A DNA stretch of 64,000 bases from positions 5,104,488-5,168,487 of the forward strand of contig OZ024806.1 in NCBI GenBank assembly GCA_964017045.1. Reading direction: 5' to 3'. This document shows positions 10,753 to 21,943 of this stretch, one piece after another. Within the stretch, counting starts at the first letter, position 1. Every line of letters begins with the position of its first letter. This stretch comes from Omphiscola glabra (lineage: Eukaryota > Mollusca > Gastropoda > Lymnaeidae). The position numbers and the translations under genes were made by a program. The notes under the pieces are model-generated. The model made no database searches. It had not been told where the DNA came from and was given only the letters and a program-made list of their open reading frames with translations.

Positions 10753-11568
10753 TGCCATGTGGTTTCAATGTACCATACGTCTGGATCAACTTGTTTTCCA
10801 AATTCACCCGGTTTTGGTGTGTTAGTACAGGTCACGATATCACTGATAGCGAAATCATCAGATCCCTTGTGGTCGCTTATATTGAAGTGTCTAGAGACGG
10901 GACACTTCTTTTCTTGTGTCATATTACATAGGTATTCAGAACATCCGGCGTCCTGCCTCACCTATATATGACATCTGGCAACGGGTGCAAACAATGGCGT
11001 AGACAGAATTGCGGCTAGTATAAAGGAAACTGTCCTTTATCTGAAAACTGCCCTTATCGAAGGGAAGGTGTTGAGTCTTGACGACGAAAAGGCAAGTGTT
11101 GCAATCGCTGCATCGGAAATAGTCGATCATCTCTTATGCCCTGTCCCAAAGTCATCCTTCTACTGGCACAGGTGGGAAAAAGAGTAAAGTTAATAACTGC
11201 GGCTGTCAGTAGGTTTTAAGTATATAGGCGGAAGTGAGTAGGCTGTCTTTGGGAAAGGTGACCGTTGTTTAAAAACTACCTGAGGTCTCAGAGACAAGAG
11301 ATGTCAATTCAATGAAGGGGTGAAAAAGAGCCAACAACAAAGTTGTTGAATAGGTCAAGCTCACTCCTCTCCATAATGGTTACCCCAATATCATCATCAA
11401 TGTAATTTTGTAAATTTCAGGGAGGCATCCAGTGTAGTTTATTTCTACCATGTGTTCGAAATGCCCCATGAACAAACATTCAAAAGTTTTAATAAGAGCA
11501 TGGTTGTCCATGTGAGCAATGAGGCTACAATGTGTTGAAAAAAACATCAACGAAATTGGATTTGACAT
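10746..11568 (-). mobile_element. Penelope-like element fragment: RT tail plus GIY-YIG endonuclease
   Basis: On the minus strand one frame gives FMGHFEHM..., and a shifted frame gives YIDDDIGVTIMERSELDLFN, the RT catalytic Y-x-D-D box with its downstream segment. After gaps follows the endonuclease linker CSDCNTC...SFQIKDSFLYTSRNSVYAIVC and the GIY-YIG box MSYIGEAGRR (about 10936-11130), then CPVSRHFNISDHKG (10746-10961). RT followed by a CCHH-type linker and GIY-YIG is diagnostic of Penelope-like elements. Frameshifts and stops show it is dead. Its 3' side abuts the tail of the CR1/L2 copy, and its 5' side abuts the RTE-like copy. Confidence 0.82.
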
Positions 11569-11603
11569 ATGCTATTTTTGAATACAAGATAAAAATAGCA
11601 AAT

Positions 11604-13232
11604 GTTTGACCGAGGAAAATTATATCCTAAAAAGATGGACTGAATACTGCTCAGAGCTGTATAATGAAAATATAAAGATAGACCCAGAGATCCTTAATGT
11701 CCCCCCAGCAACGGACAATGAAAGCTTCCCCATTCTCCGCGCAGAAGTAGAAGCAGCAGTCCAAGCACTCCAAATAGGAAAGGCCGCAGGAGTAGATAAT
11801 ATCCCTGCCGAGTTAATGAAACAGGGAGGAGAAACAATGATAAGTGCCCTAACCAATATTTGTAACAAAATATGGCTAACAGGGGAATGGCCATGAAAGG
11901 TAACCTACAGCTATGCCAAAACTATCGCACCATTAGCCTAATAAGCCACCCAAGCAAGGTCATGCTCTAGGTCATACTGAACAGACTAAGACCATATGCC
12001 GACAGAATCATTGCTGAAGAACAGGCGGGCTTTAGCCTACTTTAGGCAAGGCCGTGGCACTACTGAGCAGATCCTAAACCTCCGGATACTATGTGAGAAA
12101 TATGCTCAACACCAACAAAACCTATACCACGTCTTTGTGGATTTCAAGAAGGCATTCGACAGGGTTTGGCATGCTGCTTTATGGGCCACCATGAGGCACT
12201 ACAACATCAACACTAACTTAACCAGAATGATAAGAAGCCTCTATGATAAGGCCACCAGTGCAGTCTTCTTCAACAATAACATCGGAGAATGGTTCAAGAC
12301 CACGGTTGGAGTACGACAAGGCTGCTTGCTCTCCCCCACCCTGTTCAACATCTTCTTAGAGAGAATTATGTCAGATGCACTAGAAACGCATGTAGGGATA
12401 GTCAGCATTGGTGGCAGAACGATCACCAATCTACGTTTTGCGGATGACATAGACGGACTGGCGGGAAGCGAGGACGAGCTAGCCAACCTAGTAAAGAATC
12501 TCGACAAGACTTCATCGTCCTTTGGCATGCAAATCAGTGCAGAAAAGACAAAAAATGATGACGAATAGCACTAATGGCATCTCCACTGAAATTAAGGTCG
12601 GGGAGGAAAGATTAGAGACCGTTGGCAGCTTCAAATACCTCGGAGCAATAGTATCGGAACAAGGCTCCAGGCCCGAATTAATGGCCAGGATTGCGCAGAC
12701 CACGACAGCACTAAAGAGGCTTAAGAAAATATGGAACGACAAAAATATAGCCCCCAGCACCAAAATAAGGCTGATGCACTCATTAACCCTCACCATTTTC
12801 TTATATGCCTGTGAGTCCTGGACATTAACAGCAGAACTTGAAAGGAAAATAAAGGCGATGGAGATGAGATGTTACAGAGGCATTCTTGGCATCTGCTATA
12901 GAGACCACATCACCAATTAGCAAATAAAAGAAAGGATTCGTCAAGCAATTGGGCAATACGATGACCTCCTGACGTCTGTTAAAAAGCGCAAACTTGAGTG
13001 GTATGGCCACGTGACCAGAAAAAAAGGCTCGCCAAAGAGATCTTGCAGGGCACTACTAGAGGAGGGAGAAGAAGAGGAAGACAAAGAAAAAGATGGGAAG
13101 ATAATATCAAAGAATGGACTGGATTACAACTAGGCGATGCTATGCGTGGGGCAGAAGACCGAGAGGAATGGAGAAGAATAGTGTACATGTCATATGTGGT
13201 CGAAGGACTACGGGACCTGATGATGATGATTT
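11604..13232 (+). mobile_element. RTE-like non-LTR retrotransposon, 5'-truncated copy 1
   Basis: The copy begins inside the ORF before the RT palm (ILKRWTEYCSELYN, GKAAGVDNIPAELMK). It continues with GRGTTEQILNLRILCEKYAQ, motif A FVDFKKAFDRVWHAALW, motif B GVRQGCLLSPTLFNIFLERI and motif C LRFADDIDGLAG with intact FADD. The C-terminal region has FKYLGAIVSEQGS, YACESWTLTAELERKI and KRKLEWYGHVTRK, then RRRGRQRKRWEDNIKEWTGL. It ends with (GAT)n near 13217-13232. A deletion and stop near 11893, a stop near 11968 and frameshifts near 12040, 12550 and 13020 disable it. I call it RTE/BovB-like by motif resemblance; the clade needs a tree. Confidence 0.88.
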
Positions 13233-13905
13233 TTGAATTCAACTGATCCGATTTTATCCTTACTCCAGACAATAATTCGATATTTGGTTTTTTAAATGCA
13301 ACACCTGAAACTATTGGTGTTTAGAGAAAGCGGAAGAAAGGCCGTAGACCCAATTATAGCTATTGCCTCATAGTCGGAAGTTTTCGAGACGAGTCGACAA
13401 AGTAAATTGATTTGTAATAAGCATACAAAGGAGTAAATAAAAGTTATGCATCTAGCCCCCATAGTAAGTAAATACATATTTAGAGAGTATATATTAGTAT
13501 ATAAAGTACAATCATATCAAGTATTCGATAAAATTAAACTCTAAAGATTCGGTGTATTTTAAATTTAGGCTATGACATTAAATTAATCATGATTAAATAT
13601 TAAATGAATGATTTGAAGTTTTAGTAGGCCTGCCTAGTTAGTAAACTTAACTTTTAAATTAGACTACCCTTACTCGTACTACGACTCGTAGTCTTAGTAA
13701 GTTTAAAAGTTTAGTCTTACTAAGAAGAGTAACTAAGAAGACCTTCCTAGTAATCCTAGGCTATTTATTTTATAAGTTTTAAGTAAACTTAGTAAGATAC
13801 TTAGTTTAGAGTAATTAGAGTCTTAGAACTTAGAATTATGTTTTTTTATCTTACTTATTTATAATTTAGGTTTAGGTCTTAAGTTCTTAAGTCTTAGGTA
13901 GGCAC
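13233..13905. other. AT-rich low-complexity stretch
   Basis: Rich in TTAGTAA, TTTAAAAG and CTTAGTA words between 13620 and 13900, including small inverted pairs (AGTAAGTTTAAAAG / CTTTTAAATTAGACT). No gene or element is supported. Confidence 0.4.
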
Positions 13906-13914
13906 CCCAATACT

Positions 13915-14141
13915 TCGCCGCCGGCGGTAGAAAAACGAAGGCCGCCGAGCGGCGATCACTGTGATGAGCTGGCGCTTTTCGTTTTCGGTAGATGTCGGTG
14001 TTTAGCGTTGTTTTGCGTCATTTCTAAAAATAGCGGAATTTCCTTATTTTAATTTGAAGCCTCGATGCATGCCGGTTACGGGGGTATAAATAAATAGGAG
14101 ATCCGACCACGCTGAGACGATCAATGGAAAGGTTGATTAGG
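13915..14141 (+). promoter_or_regulatory. GC-rich promoter-like block with TATA box and possible first exon
   Basis: A CpG-rich stretch (CGCCGCCGGCGG, GGCCGCCGAGCGGCG) at 13917-13980 stands out in AT-rich DNA. A TATAAATA box lies at 14085-14092. About 25-30 bp beyond it a start site near 14115-14122 would begin a short exon ending at a strong donor, ATTAGG|GTAAGTGAG (14141/14142). The only ATG in that exon (14124) runs into a stop if joined to the acceptor at 14935. It is therefore either an untranslated exon or a chance resemblance. Experimental support is lacking. Confidence 0.4.
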
Positions 14142-14935
14142 GTAAGTGAGCTTGTTGTGCTTAATTTTTTTATTTATATCGTGTTCGGACTTGGAAATTA
14201 TTTGTTCGTATAGTTTATATGTTTTTAAAGGGGAAACACTTTTTTAAAAGAGTACTGATCATCACACAACTTTATTAGAGCTTGACTACCGTGACTAAAA
14301 ATTCAAGGCTTCCAAGCCGCGGCCATTTTTTTCCACTCGATCTACTGGAGTCTACCGGAAGTGATATATCTCTAATGTAAACAGTGATTATTATTAATTA
14401 AAACCTTTTTTAAACGACTAGATAAATATTTCCTGCATTATAACTTAGTTGTTTGAATATAAATATACACTTTTCATAACTGGTTTTTATTAATAATTAC
14501 ACTTTAGGCCTAATATAGTTCATATATAATATAAGAACATGCTTTGAATCAATAATACATGTAAATAAGACTTAGTACAAAGACTTTGACTTTTGGAACA
14601 ACTTAAATGACTTAATTATTAAATCCTGCATTATCAGTTAATAGTTTGATTATAATTACACTTTAGGCCTTATATAGTTCATATATTAGAGCATGCTTTG
14701 GGTCAATAATAGTATTAATACATGTAAATAAGACGACAAAGAGATCTACGTGTGCTGACATGCGATGAGCAATGAATTCTGAAGATAGACTAGCCTGTAT
14801 TACTAAGTTATTAAACAACTATAAATGTACATAAACTAAAGAACATTGTGTGGCCGATCTAAAATTATTTAATTATTATTTATATGTATTCATAATAATC
14901 CTAAGTAGTACTCCTGATATTTTTTTTTTCTTCAG

Positions 14936-15207
14936 AATTACTAATTATCATTTCCTGATCAACAAACAACCCAAATTGATATTGACGATGGAGGAAGATG
15001 TTTTTAATCTACCAATCGATGAGGATGAAGTGTTGCTGGAGCTCCAGAGCCGCGAACCATGTCCACGATTTTTTTAGACAGTTTCTGCCCAATTTAAAAG
15101 AGCCCCTAAACTAATGCTTCGACCAGTTTTGTTGATGTCAAGGTTAAAGCTCTGGTCAACAAAACCATGGACTGGGAAGAGAAGGAGTTTATTTGAGATT
15201 TAGTCAG
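14936..15207 (+). other. Possible second exon with a 29-codon acidic ORF
   Basis: A T10-CTTCAG acceptor precedes 14936, and a donor CAG|GTATGT follows 15207. Inside, an ORF at 14988-15077 encodes a 29-residue peptide beginning MEEDVFNLPIDEDEVLLELQ, strongly acidic. Combined with the TATA block at 13915-14141 it could be a small gene or a long non-coding RNA. I recognise no homologue, and a chance ORF this short is quite possible. Confidence 0.3.
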
Positions 15208-15282
15208 GTATGTTAAGAAGTCTGGGAAATTTTCATTTTGTTTAGTTGTGTTTTAGTTTTAATGAAATTTGTTTCAATTTTC

Positions 15283-15610
15283 AGTTCACTCATTTTAAAA
15301 TCAAATTTTTAATATTTTGTATACTTTCAGGTGGACAACATTGTCACATTTAGTTTCTGATATTCTTATGGGAGATTTTTTATTTTGTTTAATTCTGTGT
15401 TTTGATGAAATTTATTTGAATTTTCAGCTCACTCATTTTAAAGTTGATTTTTAATAATTTGTATACTTTCAGGTTGACAACATTGTCACACTTAATTTCT
15501 GATGTTCTTATGGGAGATTTTTATTTTGATTGTGTGTTTTGATGAAATTCATTTGAATTTTCAGCTCACTCATTTTAAAGTTCAATTTTTAACATTTTGT
15601 ATATTTTCAG
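15283..15610 (+). repeat. Tandem array, ~140-bp unit with internal acceptor-like sites
   Basis: The segment TTTTCAG(T/C)TCACTCATTTTAAA recurs at about 15281, 15422 and 15560. Each unit holds two T-rich-CAG sites, the second followed by GTGGACAACATTGTCACA or a variant. Unit lengths are about 141 and 138 bp and the third unit is partial. The array runs directly into the next array at 15611. Confidence 0.8.
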
Positions 15611-15761
15611 GTGCACAAGGATACATTCTGTTGCTCTGGACTAGGACACTATCCTTTGCTGTGGACCATGGATTGCAATATTTCAGGTCCACAAGGATAC
15701 ATTCTGTTGCTGTGGACTAGGACACTATCTGTTGCTGTGAACCATGGATTGCAATATTGCA
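15611..15761 (+). repeat. Two-copy 76-bp tandem repeat
   Basis: GTGCACAAGGATACATTCTG at 15611 and GTCCACAAGGATACATTCTG at 15687 start two 76-bp units that also share CTGGACTAGGACACTATC and CATGGATTGCAATATT. The unit begins directly after a TTTTCAG, so each could act as an exon. The frames through it show no known domain. Confidence 0.8.
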
Positions 15762-15814
15762 TTGGATGTTTTATTATATTTAAATTGTCACTGTCTATTT
15801 GTTCATAAGATTTT

Positions 15815-16720
15815 ATTGAATTAGCATTGTTAGTTTAAAAGTTATGCTTAAAGACGCACATCAATGTCGAAAGATTACATAGCATTTTTGAATTTTGTAT
15901 AGCATGATTTTAATTGCTTTTGCAACATTTGAATATTCTGTTACATTTGGATTCTCCCAAAGTATTATTACTGAAAATTTGATTGTAGTAGCTTTATTAG
16001 TTTAAAAGTTATGTATTTAAATGTAAAAATGTCTCGGCCGTGGTTTCTTTTCATGACATATTTTTTTCTAAAATTGCATAAATTTTTCTGAACTGTATTT
16101 AATTATTTTAAATGTGCCTTACTTTAAGATGGACATTATCTGTTTGTAATGAAAATTTTATAGCAGTAGCTTTATTAGTTTAAAAGTTACGTATTTAAAT
16201 GTAAAAATGTATCGGCCGTGATTGCTTTTTGAGAAATAAATTTTCTAAATTTGCATAAATTTTCCTGATCTGTATTTTATTTTTTTAAAATGTGCCTTAC
16301 TTTATGATGGACATTATCTGTTTGTATTGAAAATTTTATAGCAGTAGCTTTATTAGTTTAAAAGTTATGTATTTAAATGTAAAAATGTCTCGGCCGTGGT
16401 TTCTTTTCATGAAATATTTTTTTCTAAAATTGCATAAATTTTTTTGATCTGTATTTATTTATTTTAAATGTGCCTTACTTGAAGATGGACATTATCTGTT
16501 TGTATTGAAAATTTTATAGCAGTAGCTTTATTAGTTTAAAAGTTTCGTATTTAAATTTAAAATTGTATCGGCCGTGGTTGCTTTTCGTGAAATATTTTTT
16601 CTAAATTTTCATAAATTTTCCTGATCTGTATTTTATTTATTTTAAATGTGCCTTACTTTTAGATGGACATTATCTGTTTGTATTGAAAGTTTTATAGCAG
16701 TAGCTTTATTAGTTTAGTAA
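15815..16720 (+). repeat. 178-bp satellite-like tandem array
   Basis: GCTTTATTAGTTTAAAAGTT starts at 15991, 16169, 16347 and 16525, and a diverged version at 16703, an exact 178-bp spacing. Each monomer also holds TATCGGCCGTGGTT or TCTCGGCCGTGGTT, GCATAAATTTTYCTGA and ATGTGCCTTACTT. A more diverged unit precedes it from about 15815. The 178-bp length falls in the range often seen for satellite monomers. No coding capacity. Confidence 0.9.
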
Positions 16721-17960
16721 TTATGTCATTTTAAAAAAAAATAATTTTTCCGCCAATTGTCGTTATCCACGCCATATGCTCATAAAATCATATTTAATAA
16801 AATATAATAAGTTAATTCACAATTCATGTGTTTTGTTTTGTTACACATTGCATTGTAAATGTCTCCTCCAAATCTGAGAGCTCTAACTTAAATAGCTAAA
16901 AAGTTACAAGCAAAATAGTACAAAAAGTGTAATAATGCGATCACAGCTTTAAAAATTAAATACAAAGCCGAATAGTGGTGAAAAATAAATCCCTAAAAAA
17001 TTCATAACTTTTCTCCTATAAGCCATAGAAAGATTATCTTGGTGTCATTGGAAAGCTTAGAGCTAGCTCTTTTCAATGACATGCTCTTTGTGTATGTCTG
17101 ATGTATTTGAAAATTTGAGTTGGAGTGCCTATCTTAGGCAGGTAGAATCTACAAACCTGCTTACTCTAACGATTTTGGCGTACAAAGTACGATTTTTAGA
17201 TGTCTTTTACCCGCCAAAACTACGATTTTCAGAGACCGGGTGAAAAAATACAAAATTTCTGATTTAAAAAAATAATAATAAATTTTCGTTTTCGGAAATT
17301 TTAGCCCTTTCTAAAAAAGATCTGGCTTTTTTAGAAAGGTTTTTTTCGGTCCATTCTAAAAAATGGACAGAGAAAAACGATTGGTTGTATTTTTTTTTAA
17401 AGTTGGGACCATCCTTCTTTATATTATGTACGCACTGATGGGGATGTGGGAGTTGTTAAGGAAATTTGTGGCATACGAGACGCATGGGTAGGGGGATTGG
17501 TGGGAGTGTCTAAGTCAAAGGATATGTTCTTTTGTCACAGTGAACTAGCCAGCTGCATCAACAATAATGTTAGACTAGTGGCCCTAGTGACACCTTCACT
17601 CACCATCCCCTTTGACGGCTACCAAGCCTGTGTGGTAGTTTTGTTACATAATTATTTAGTTTGTCTGAACCTCGGCGATTGTGAAAAAAAAAAGAGAAAA
17701 CTAGAGATGGATTTAAAATAAAATACATTATCCAACTGTTCTGCACTGGAGCATTGTATTTGAACATATTTTATAAGATCTAGGTCAGCAGCATTTAAAA
17801 ATATTTTTATAACTCGCAAAGCAGCTCTATCTCCTCAAAGATTTTAATACAACAGTTTGGAATCACAATTTTATTGCTTTCCCATTAATGAGGATGGGGC
17901 AAGGTTGGTTCTGCCAAGCGAAATAATGAAGTCACAGCACAGAAAGATGTGTTGGTGGAC
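16721..17960. other. Non-coding stretch
   Basis: AT-rich, with no supported gene. A 91-codon plus frame at 17446-17721 shows no recognisable domain. The last part (17915-17950) belongs to the dispersed repeat also seen at 6990. Confidence 0.4.
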
Positions 17961-18176
17961 TACAGGGGGCCATCCATAAATGACTTCACGCAAATTTTGC
18001 CGATTTTTGACCCCCCTCCCCCCATCATCACAAATCATCACAAAAAGTTAGATCCCCCCTAAAATATAACACAAATCTCTGCACCCCCCCCCCTATTGTC
18101 CTTTACAAGCCCTTAAGAAAGTAGCCTCCTGTGGATATCAAATTACTGCACCTGTGTCAGAAACACTTCACTAGAA

Positions 18177-19062
18177 CAGTGGTTCTTATCCAGTGGTAAA
18201 AGTACCTCCCCAGCTCTGAGGTGCGGAAGACTAGAAAAGTGCATTCAGTGGCGTAGCCAGAGGGGTGCGGACCGCACAGGGGTGACACCATCTCAGGGGG
18301 GTGACATCAAATTGAAAAATTGCGTATTTACAGAGCACACAATGCTCGGTCTAACTAAAATTCATAAAAGGATAACAGATGGCACGTACATTTTCCACCC
18401 ATGTAACCAAACAAGATTCGTTTTTTATTAAAATTTCAAAGGTGATGCGTCAGCAGTTAGGTTACCTTATTATTAGGTCAGAAACACACCGTTTTGACCA
18501 TGTTTCAACGCCGAATGAAGTGTTTGGTAACTTTTGTATGTGACAGGAAGCTATAATTATCTAAAATCTGAGAAGTAAAACTATCCTTTGATAACATTCT
18601 AATAACAATAAGCGATTCTAAGTACATGTCACAGTTCTTAAAGACATTTACCTCCTGACCTTCAATACTGTGGACTAAGTTTAACAAGAAGAATTACATC
18701 GTGGAAGTCGAGGGTGGAGGGTTGACACCACTAGCTTACTGGACCGGGTGACACCAACCCTAGCTACGCCACTGGTTGTAATTGCGGCCATTGCTAGCTG
18801 TTGCTGCTTTTTTTAAAAAAAATAGTTTGTTTCCATTTTGATTAGCAGCAGTAAAATGTCTTTCTTGGGAATTTTGTTGGCGCATTGCTTTTATTTGTAA
18901 TTTTTTTCCCTTGCTTATAAAGTTAATGAAAGAAATTAAACTGCGATGACTAAATTGTTGATTTATTTTTAATTTTATTACAATATAATTTATATGTTTT
19001 TGGGGGGGGGGTGTTTAAAACAGAGTGGGGGGCAGGGCTGCAAAAAATGTTAAGAATCCCTG
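18177..19062. mobile_element. hAT-like MITE with nested second MITE
   Basis: The left end CAGTGGTTCTTATCC and right end GTTAAGAATCCCTG are imperfect inverted repeats. Flanking octamers CACTAGAA (18169-18176) and CCCTAGAG (19063-19070) agree at six of eight positions, a plausible aged hAT duplication. The 18246-18774 element lies inside. Confidence 0.45.
18246..18774. mobile_element. MITE with CAGTGGCGTAGC ends
   Basis: Inverted ends CAGTGGCGTAGCCAG and CTAGCTACGCCACTG bound a 529-bp element. The sub-termini repeat GGGGTGACACC / GGGTGACACC. The minus frame at 18505-18687 has no known domain. I did not find a convincing target duplication. Confidence 0.65.
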
Positions 19063-19160
19063 CCCTAGAGCATGTACTAAGATACCCCCTGCCCTAGAGC
19101 ATTTACCACCCCCCACCCACCCCAAGGTGGACCATTGTATTCTTTCAATTCCACTTCCTC

Positions 19161-19475
19161 TGTTTGTTTGCATGACTTAATTTTATGACATAATTATTTC
19201 TTACGGCGCGTTCCATTTTTTGACACCAGCTTAATTCTTACTATTAAGATACTGTATTGTACAATTTTGAGACGATATTGTACGATTTTAGAAGTATGAG
19301 GGTAAACAGGTCTGAATCTAGTTAAATAGGGCTAATGCGAAGAGATAGCATTTAGGGCTAATGCGAAGAGATAGCACCGTGACTTTAGGGTTCAGGTTAG
19401 GTTTAAGGATAGATTTAGGGTTCAGGTTAGGTTTAGGAATACATTCAGGAAAATTTTAAATTATTTTTCAACGTT
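19161..19475 (+). repeat. 315-bp duplicated module, copy 1
   Basis: I see no difference by eye from 20418-20732 across the full 315 bp, at a constant offset of 1257. It contains two tandem copies of AGGGCTAATGCGAAGAGATAGCA and TTAGGGTTCAGGTTAGGTTT words. Part of it also resembles 36805-36885. This copy stops at AACGTT, where copy 2 continues into the rest of an element. Confidence 0.9.
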
Positions 19476-19804
19476 AAATTCTCACAACTGGCATGGCAAA
19501 CACACCCCCAGTTCCCTCCTCCATGGTGTCTTGTAACCTGATCTGAGCCATTATTGGGACCTCACATACCTGAACTGATTCTCTCAGTCTCAGTGATAGT
19601 AGTTTAAAAATAAAATAATGATTTTTGTATAAAAGAATATGTTAAAAATGTCAATAATTTAGGGTTATTAAGTGCAATTCTTTACTACAATATTCTACTT
19701 TTCATGTGACGTCACATTGCTTGAGAGTCCCCCCCTCCCCCTTGTCACAAAAATCTGACCCCCCTCCCCCCCCTAGATGCATGACGTCATTAATGGATGG
19801 CCCC

Positions 19805-20135
19805 ACAGTGTGTTGTGACTATGTCAAATATGAAATATGACTACCAAAGCGATCTCTTTATGAAAATATAAAGCATTAGTATACGATAACTGCCAAACAT
19901 TGTGGTGATATTTTTATAGCCTTAATAATAACAATTAAAAATAGGCCTAATTAGAATTCATGGATTTCACAGATTTTCAGGTAACAGTTGGCCCTATAAG
20001 AGACTATCAGGATAATAATTGTAGAATTCATGCATAAATGTAGGTGCATTCTGGTGATACCCCCTCCCATCTAAGCTGTCATGGGCATCCTTAGCACATA
20101 CGTAATAGTTGGATAGCCTATGCCGGCGCCTATGC
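19805..20135 (+). repeat. Dispersed repeat, copy 2 (right part)
   Basis: Matches 7035-7300 in order, including CATTAGTATACGATAACTGCC, GTGATATTTTTATAGCCTTA and GGTGATACCCCCTCCC..GGGCATCCTTAG. It is the continuation of 17915-17950 beyond the inserted element. Confidence 0.5.
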
Positions 20136-20417
20136 CATATTAGGTTTTCTCCAGGCTCCCTAGGTGAAATTCTTAAAAGTACACTTTGAAGTTCCTTTCT
20201 AAAGACAATTTTCGTGTCTGGGCTGGCCGTATCACTTGGGGTGAAAACCCGTGTCACATTTTTTTATACTGTAACTGTAACAATAGTAACATCATAATAA
20301 TATATAATGGATTTTGTTAATTTTTTATTATTGTTAATTTGGGGGGGGGGTGTCATTAAAAAAGTACACGTTCAACAGGGGGGAGGGGTTACATAATTTG
20401 ACTTTGATGGGTACCAG

Positions 20418-20820
20418 TGTTTGTTTGCATGACTTAATTTTATGACATAATTATTTCTTACGGCGCGTTCCATTTTTTGACACCAGCTTAATTCTTACTA
20501 TTAAGATACTGTATTGTACAATTTTGAGACGATATTGTACGATTTTAGAAGTATGAGGGTAAACAGGTCTGAATCTAGTTAAATAGGGCTAATGCGAAGA
20601 GATAGCATTTAGGGCTAATGCGAAGAGATAGCACCGTGACTTTAGGGTTCAGGTTAGGTTTAAGGATAGATTTAGGGTTCAGGTTAGGTTTAGGAATACA
20701 TTCAGGAAAATTTTAAATTATTTTTCAACGTTTTATTCTTAATTTTACGGGTCACGGCAATCAAGTTGGCGGCCATGGTAAAAAACGCGGATACTATCTC
20801 TTCGCATTTGCCTTAAATAG
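20418..20820 (+). repeat. 315-bp duplicated module, copy 2, with fuller right end
   Basis: The first 315 bp (20418-20732) equal 19161-19475. Then follow TTTTATTCTTAATTTTACG and GGCGGCCATGG, also seen near 455-500, and ACTATCTCTTCGCATTTGCC, the inverted form of the GCGAAGAGATAG words at about 20590. This gives a fold-back structure over about 20580-20820 and suggests copy 2 is the more complete element. Confidence 0.85.
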
Positions 20821-20824
20821 ATAA

Positions 20825-21940
20825 GTACTTGGCTTGGTCTTCTTTAATAGATAAGTACTTGGCTTGTTCTTCTTACTAGTACTAGTTCTACTAATCTTGT
20901 AAGTTATTATGATTGTTATTTACAATTTTATAATTTTAGGTTTTACTATACTCAATATTCTGTATCAGTATCGCCGGTAAACATATAAAACATATGTATA
21001 TTCTATATATAATATATTGTCCCCCATATCTATATAGTTAAAATATTAAATAATAAATAATAATAGTTTGTTATTGACTTAGACTTAGCCTACCAAACAT
21101 TAAATTTAGTTAACTTAATAGCTTCTAAAGAGCTATTGGTAGTCCAGCCAATCAAATTGAAACCAAAATCTGAGCTTTCAAGCCCGCTTTCAATGACGCT
21201 GGCCAAGTATTACCCCTTTCGTTTATTACTAGTGCTAGCTCGTTAGTACTAGTGACAACCCCTCGGCACTAATTATAAAATCTACAGTACTGTTTTAACA
21301 CTGTCTGCGGTAGCGTAGCCTTCCTCATGCTCAGATTTGGCTTAATCGCTATATATTATAATATAGATCTAATATAAATAGATGTATGAATTGTATGATA
21401 CTGTTGATACCCAGATTCTTTATGTGCAGTAAAAATAAAATCCAACTGACAGCTCTAAATTTTATGTGTGCTAATTATTATGATTGAAATTATAAAGTAA
21501 AATTAATATAGGCCTAAAATGTCTACTATAATTACCATAAGAATAGTTTTACTGCATAAAAAGTGTGCATTAATTATAATAAAGAAAATGATTAGGCTTA
21601 AAGATGACAGCTTAGGCTTAGGCCAATCTTTGTTTTGGAACATGGTCACGTGCCCCCCTCCCCCCCTTTTTGATATTTTGTTGGGAGATAGGACTACTGA
21701 GTATTATTTACACAATTGAGCCCTCGTTAAATTATAAAGGCATTAATATTCTTATGTACAATAAAACAATTTCATGTGTTATATTGTGCATACATAACAC
21801 AAATTAATTTAATGCCTAGGAATCACCATTTTTTACTATTTTTTTTTTTAATGCTATGCAGAATAAATGTTTGAAACTACTCAGAATCCGATGAAAACAT
21901 AAGCCGCAATTCATAAAATAAAATATATACAAAGAAAGAA
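20825..21940. other. AT-rich non-coding stretch with small repeats
   Basis: TTGTTATTGACTTAGACTTAGCC at about 21070 recurs at 22512. GAGCTATTGGTAGT-type words are scattered here and at 22250-22380. No gene is supported. Confidence 0.45.
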
Positions 21941-21943
21941 GGT

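Larger units (their letters stand above)
17966..19804. mobile_element. TIR element with GGGGCCATCCAT-type ends, nested insertions inside
   Basis: The left end GGGGCCATCCATAAATGACTTCAC and the right end GACGTCATTAATGGATGGCCCC are inverted repeats. Flanks read CTACAG before and ACAGTG after, sharing ACAG. The flanking sequences together resemble the continuous repeat at 6998-7060, so the element appears to have inserted into an older copy. Inside lie the nested elements at 18177-19062. No transposase is visible. Confidence 0.5.

Noticed and set aside
12241..13010. Several minus-strand frames across the RTE-like copy, with counterparts at 32555-33484
   Set aside because: They are antisense shadows of the reverse transcriptase frame.
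15991..16720. Regular repeats reminiscent of a CRISPR array
   Set aside because: The units are contiguous 178-bp monomers without spacers, in a eukaryotic genome; a satellite is the right reading.
19385..19440. Interstitial telomere repeat
   Set aside because: The words are degenerate (TTAGGGTTCAGGTTAGG) and lie inside a duplicated dispersed module.
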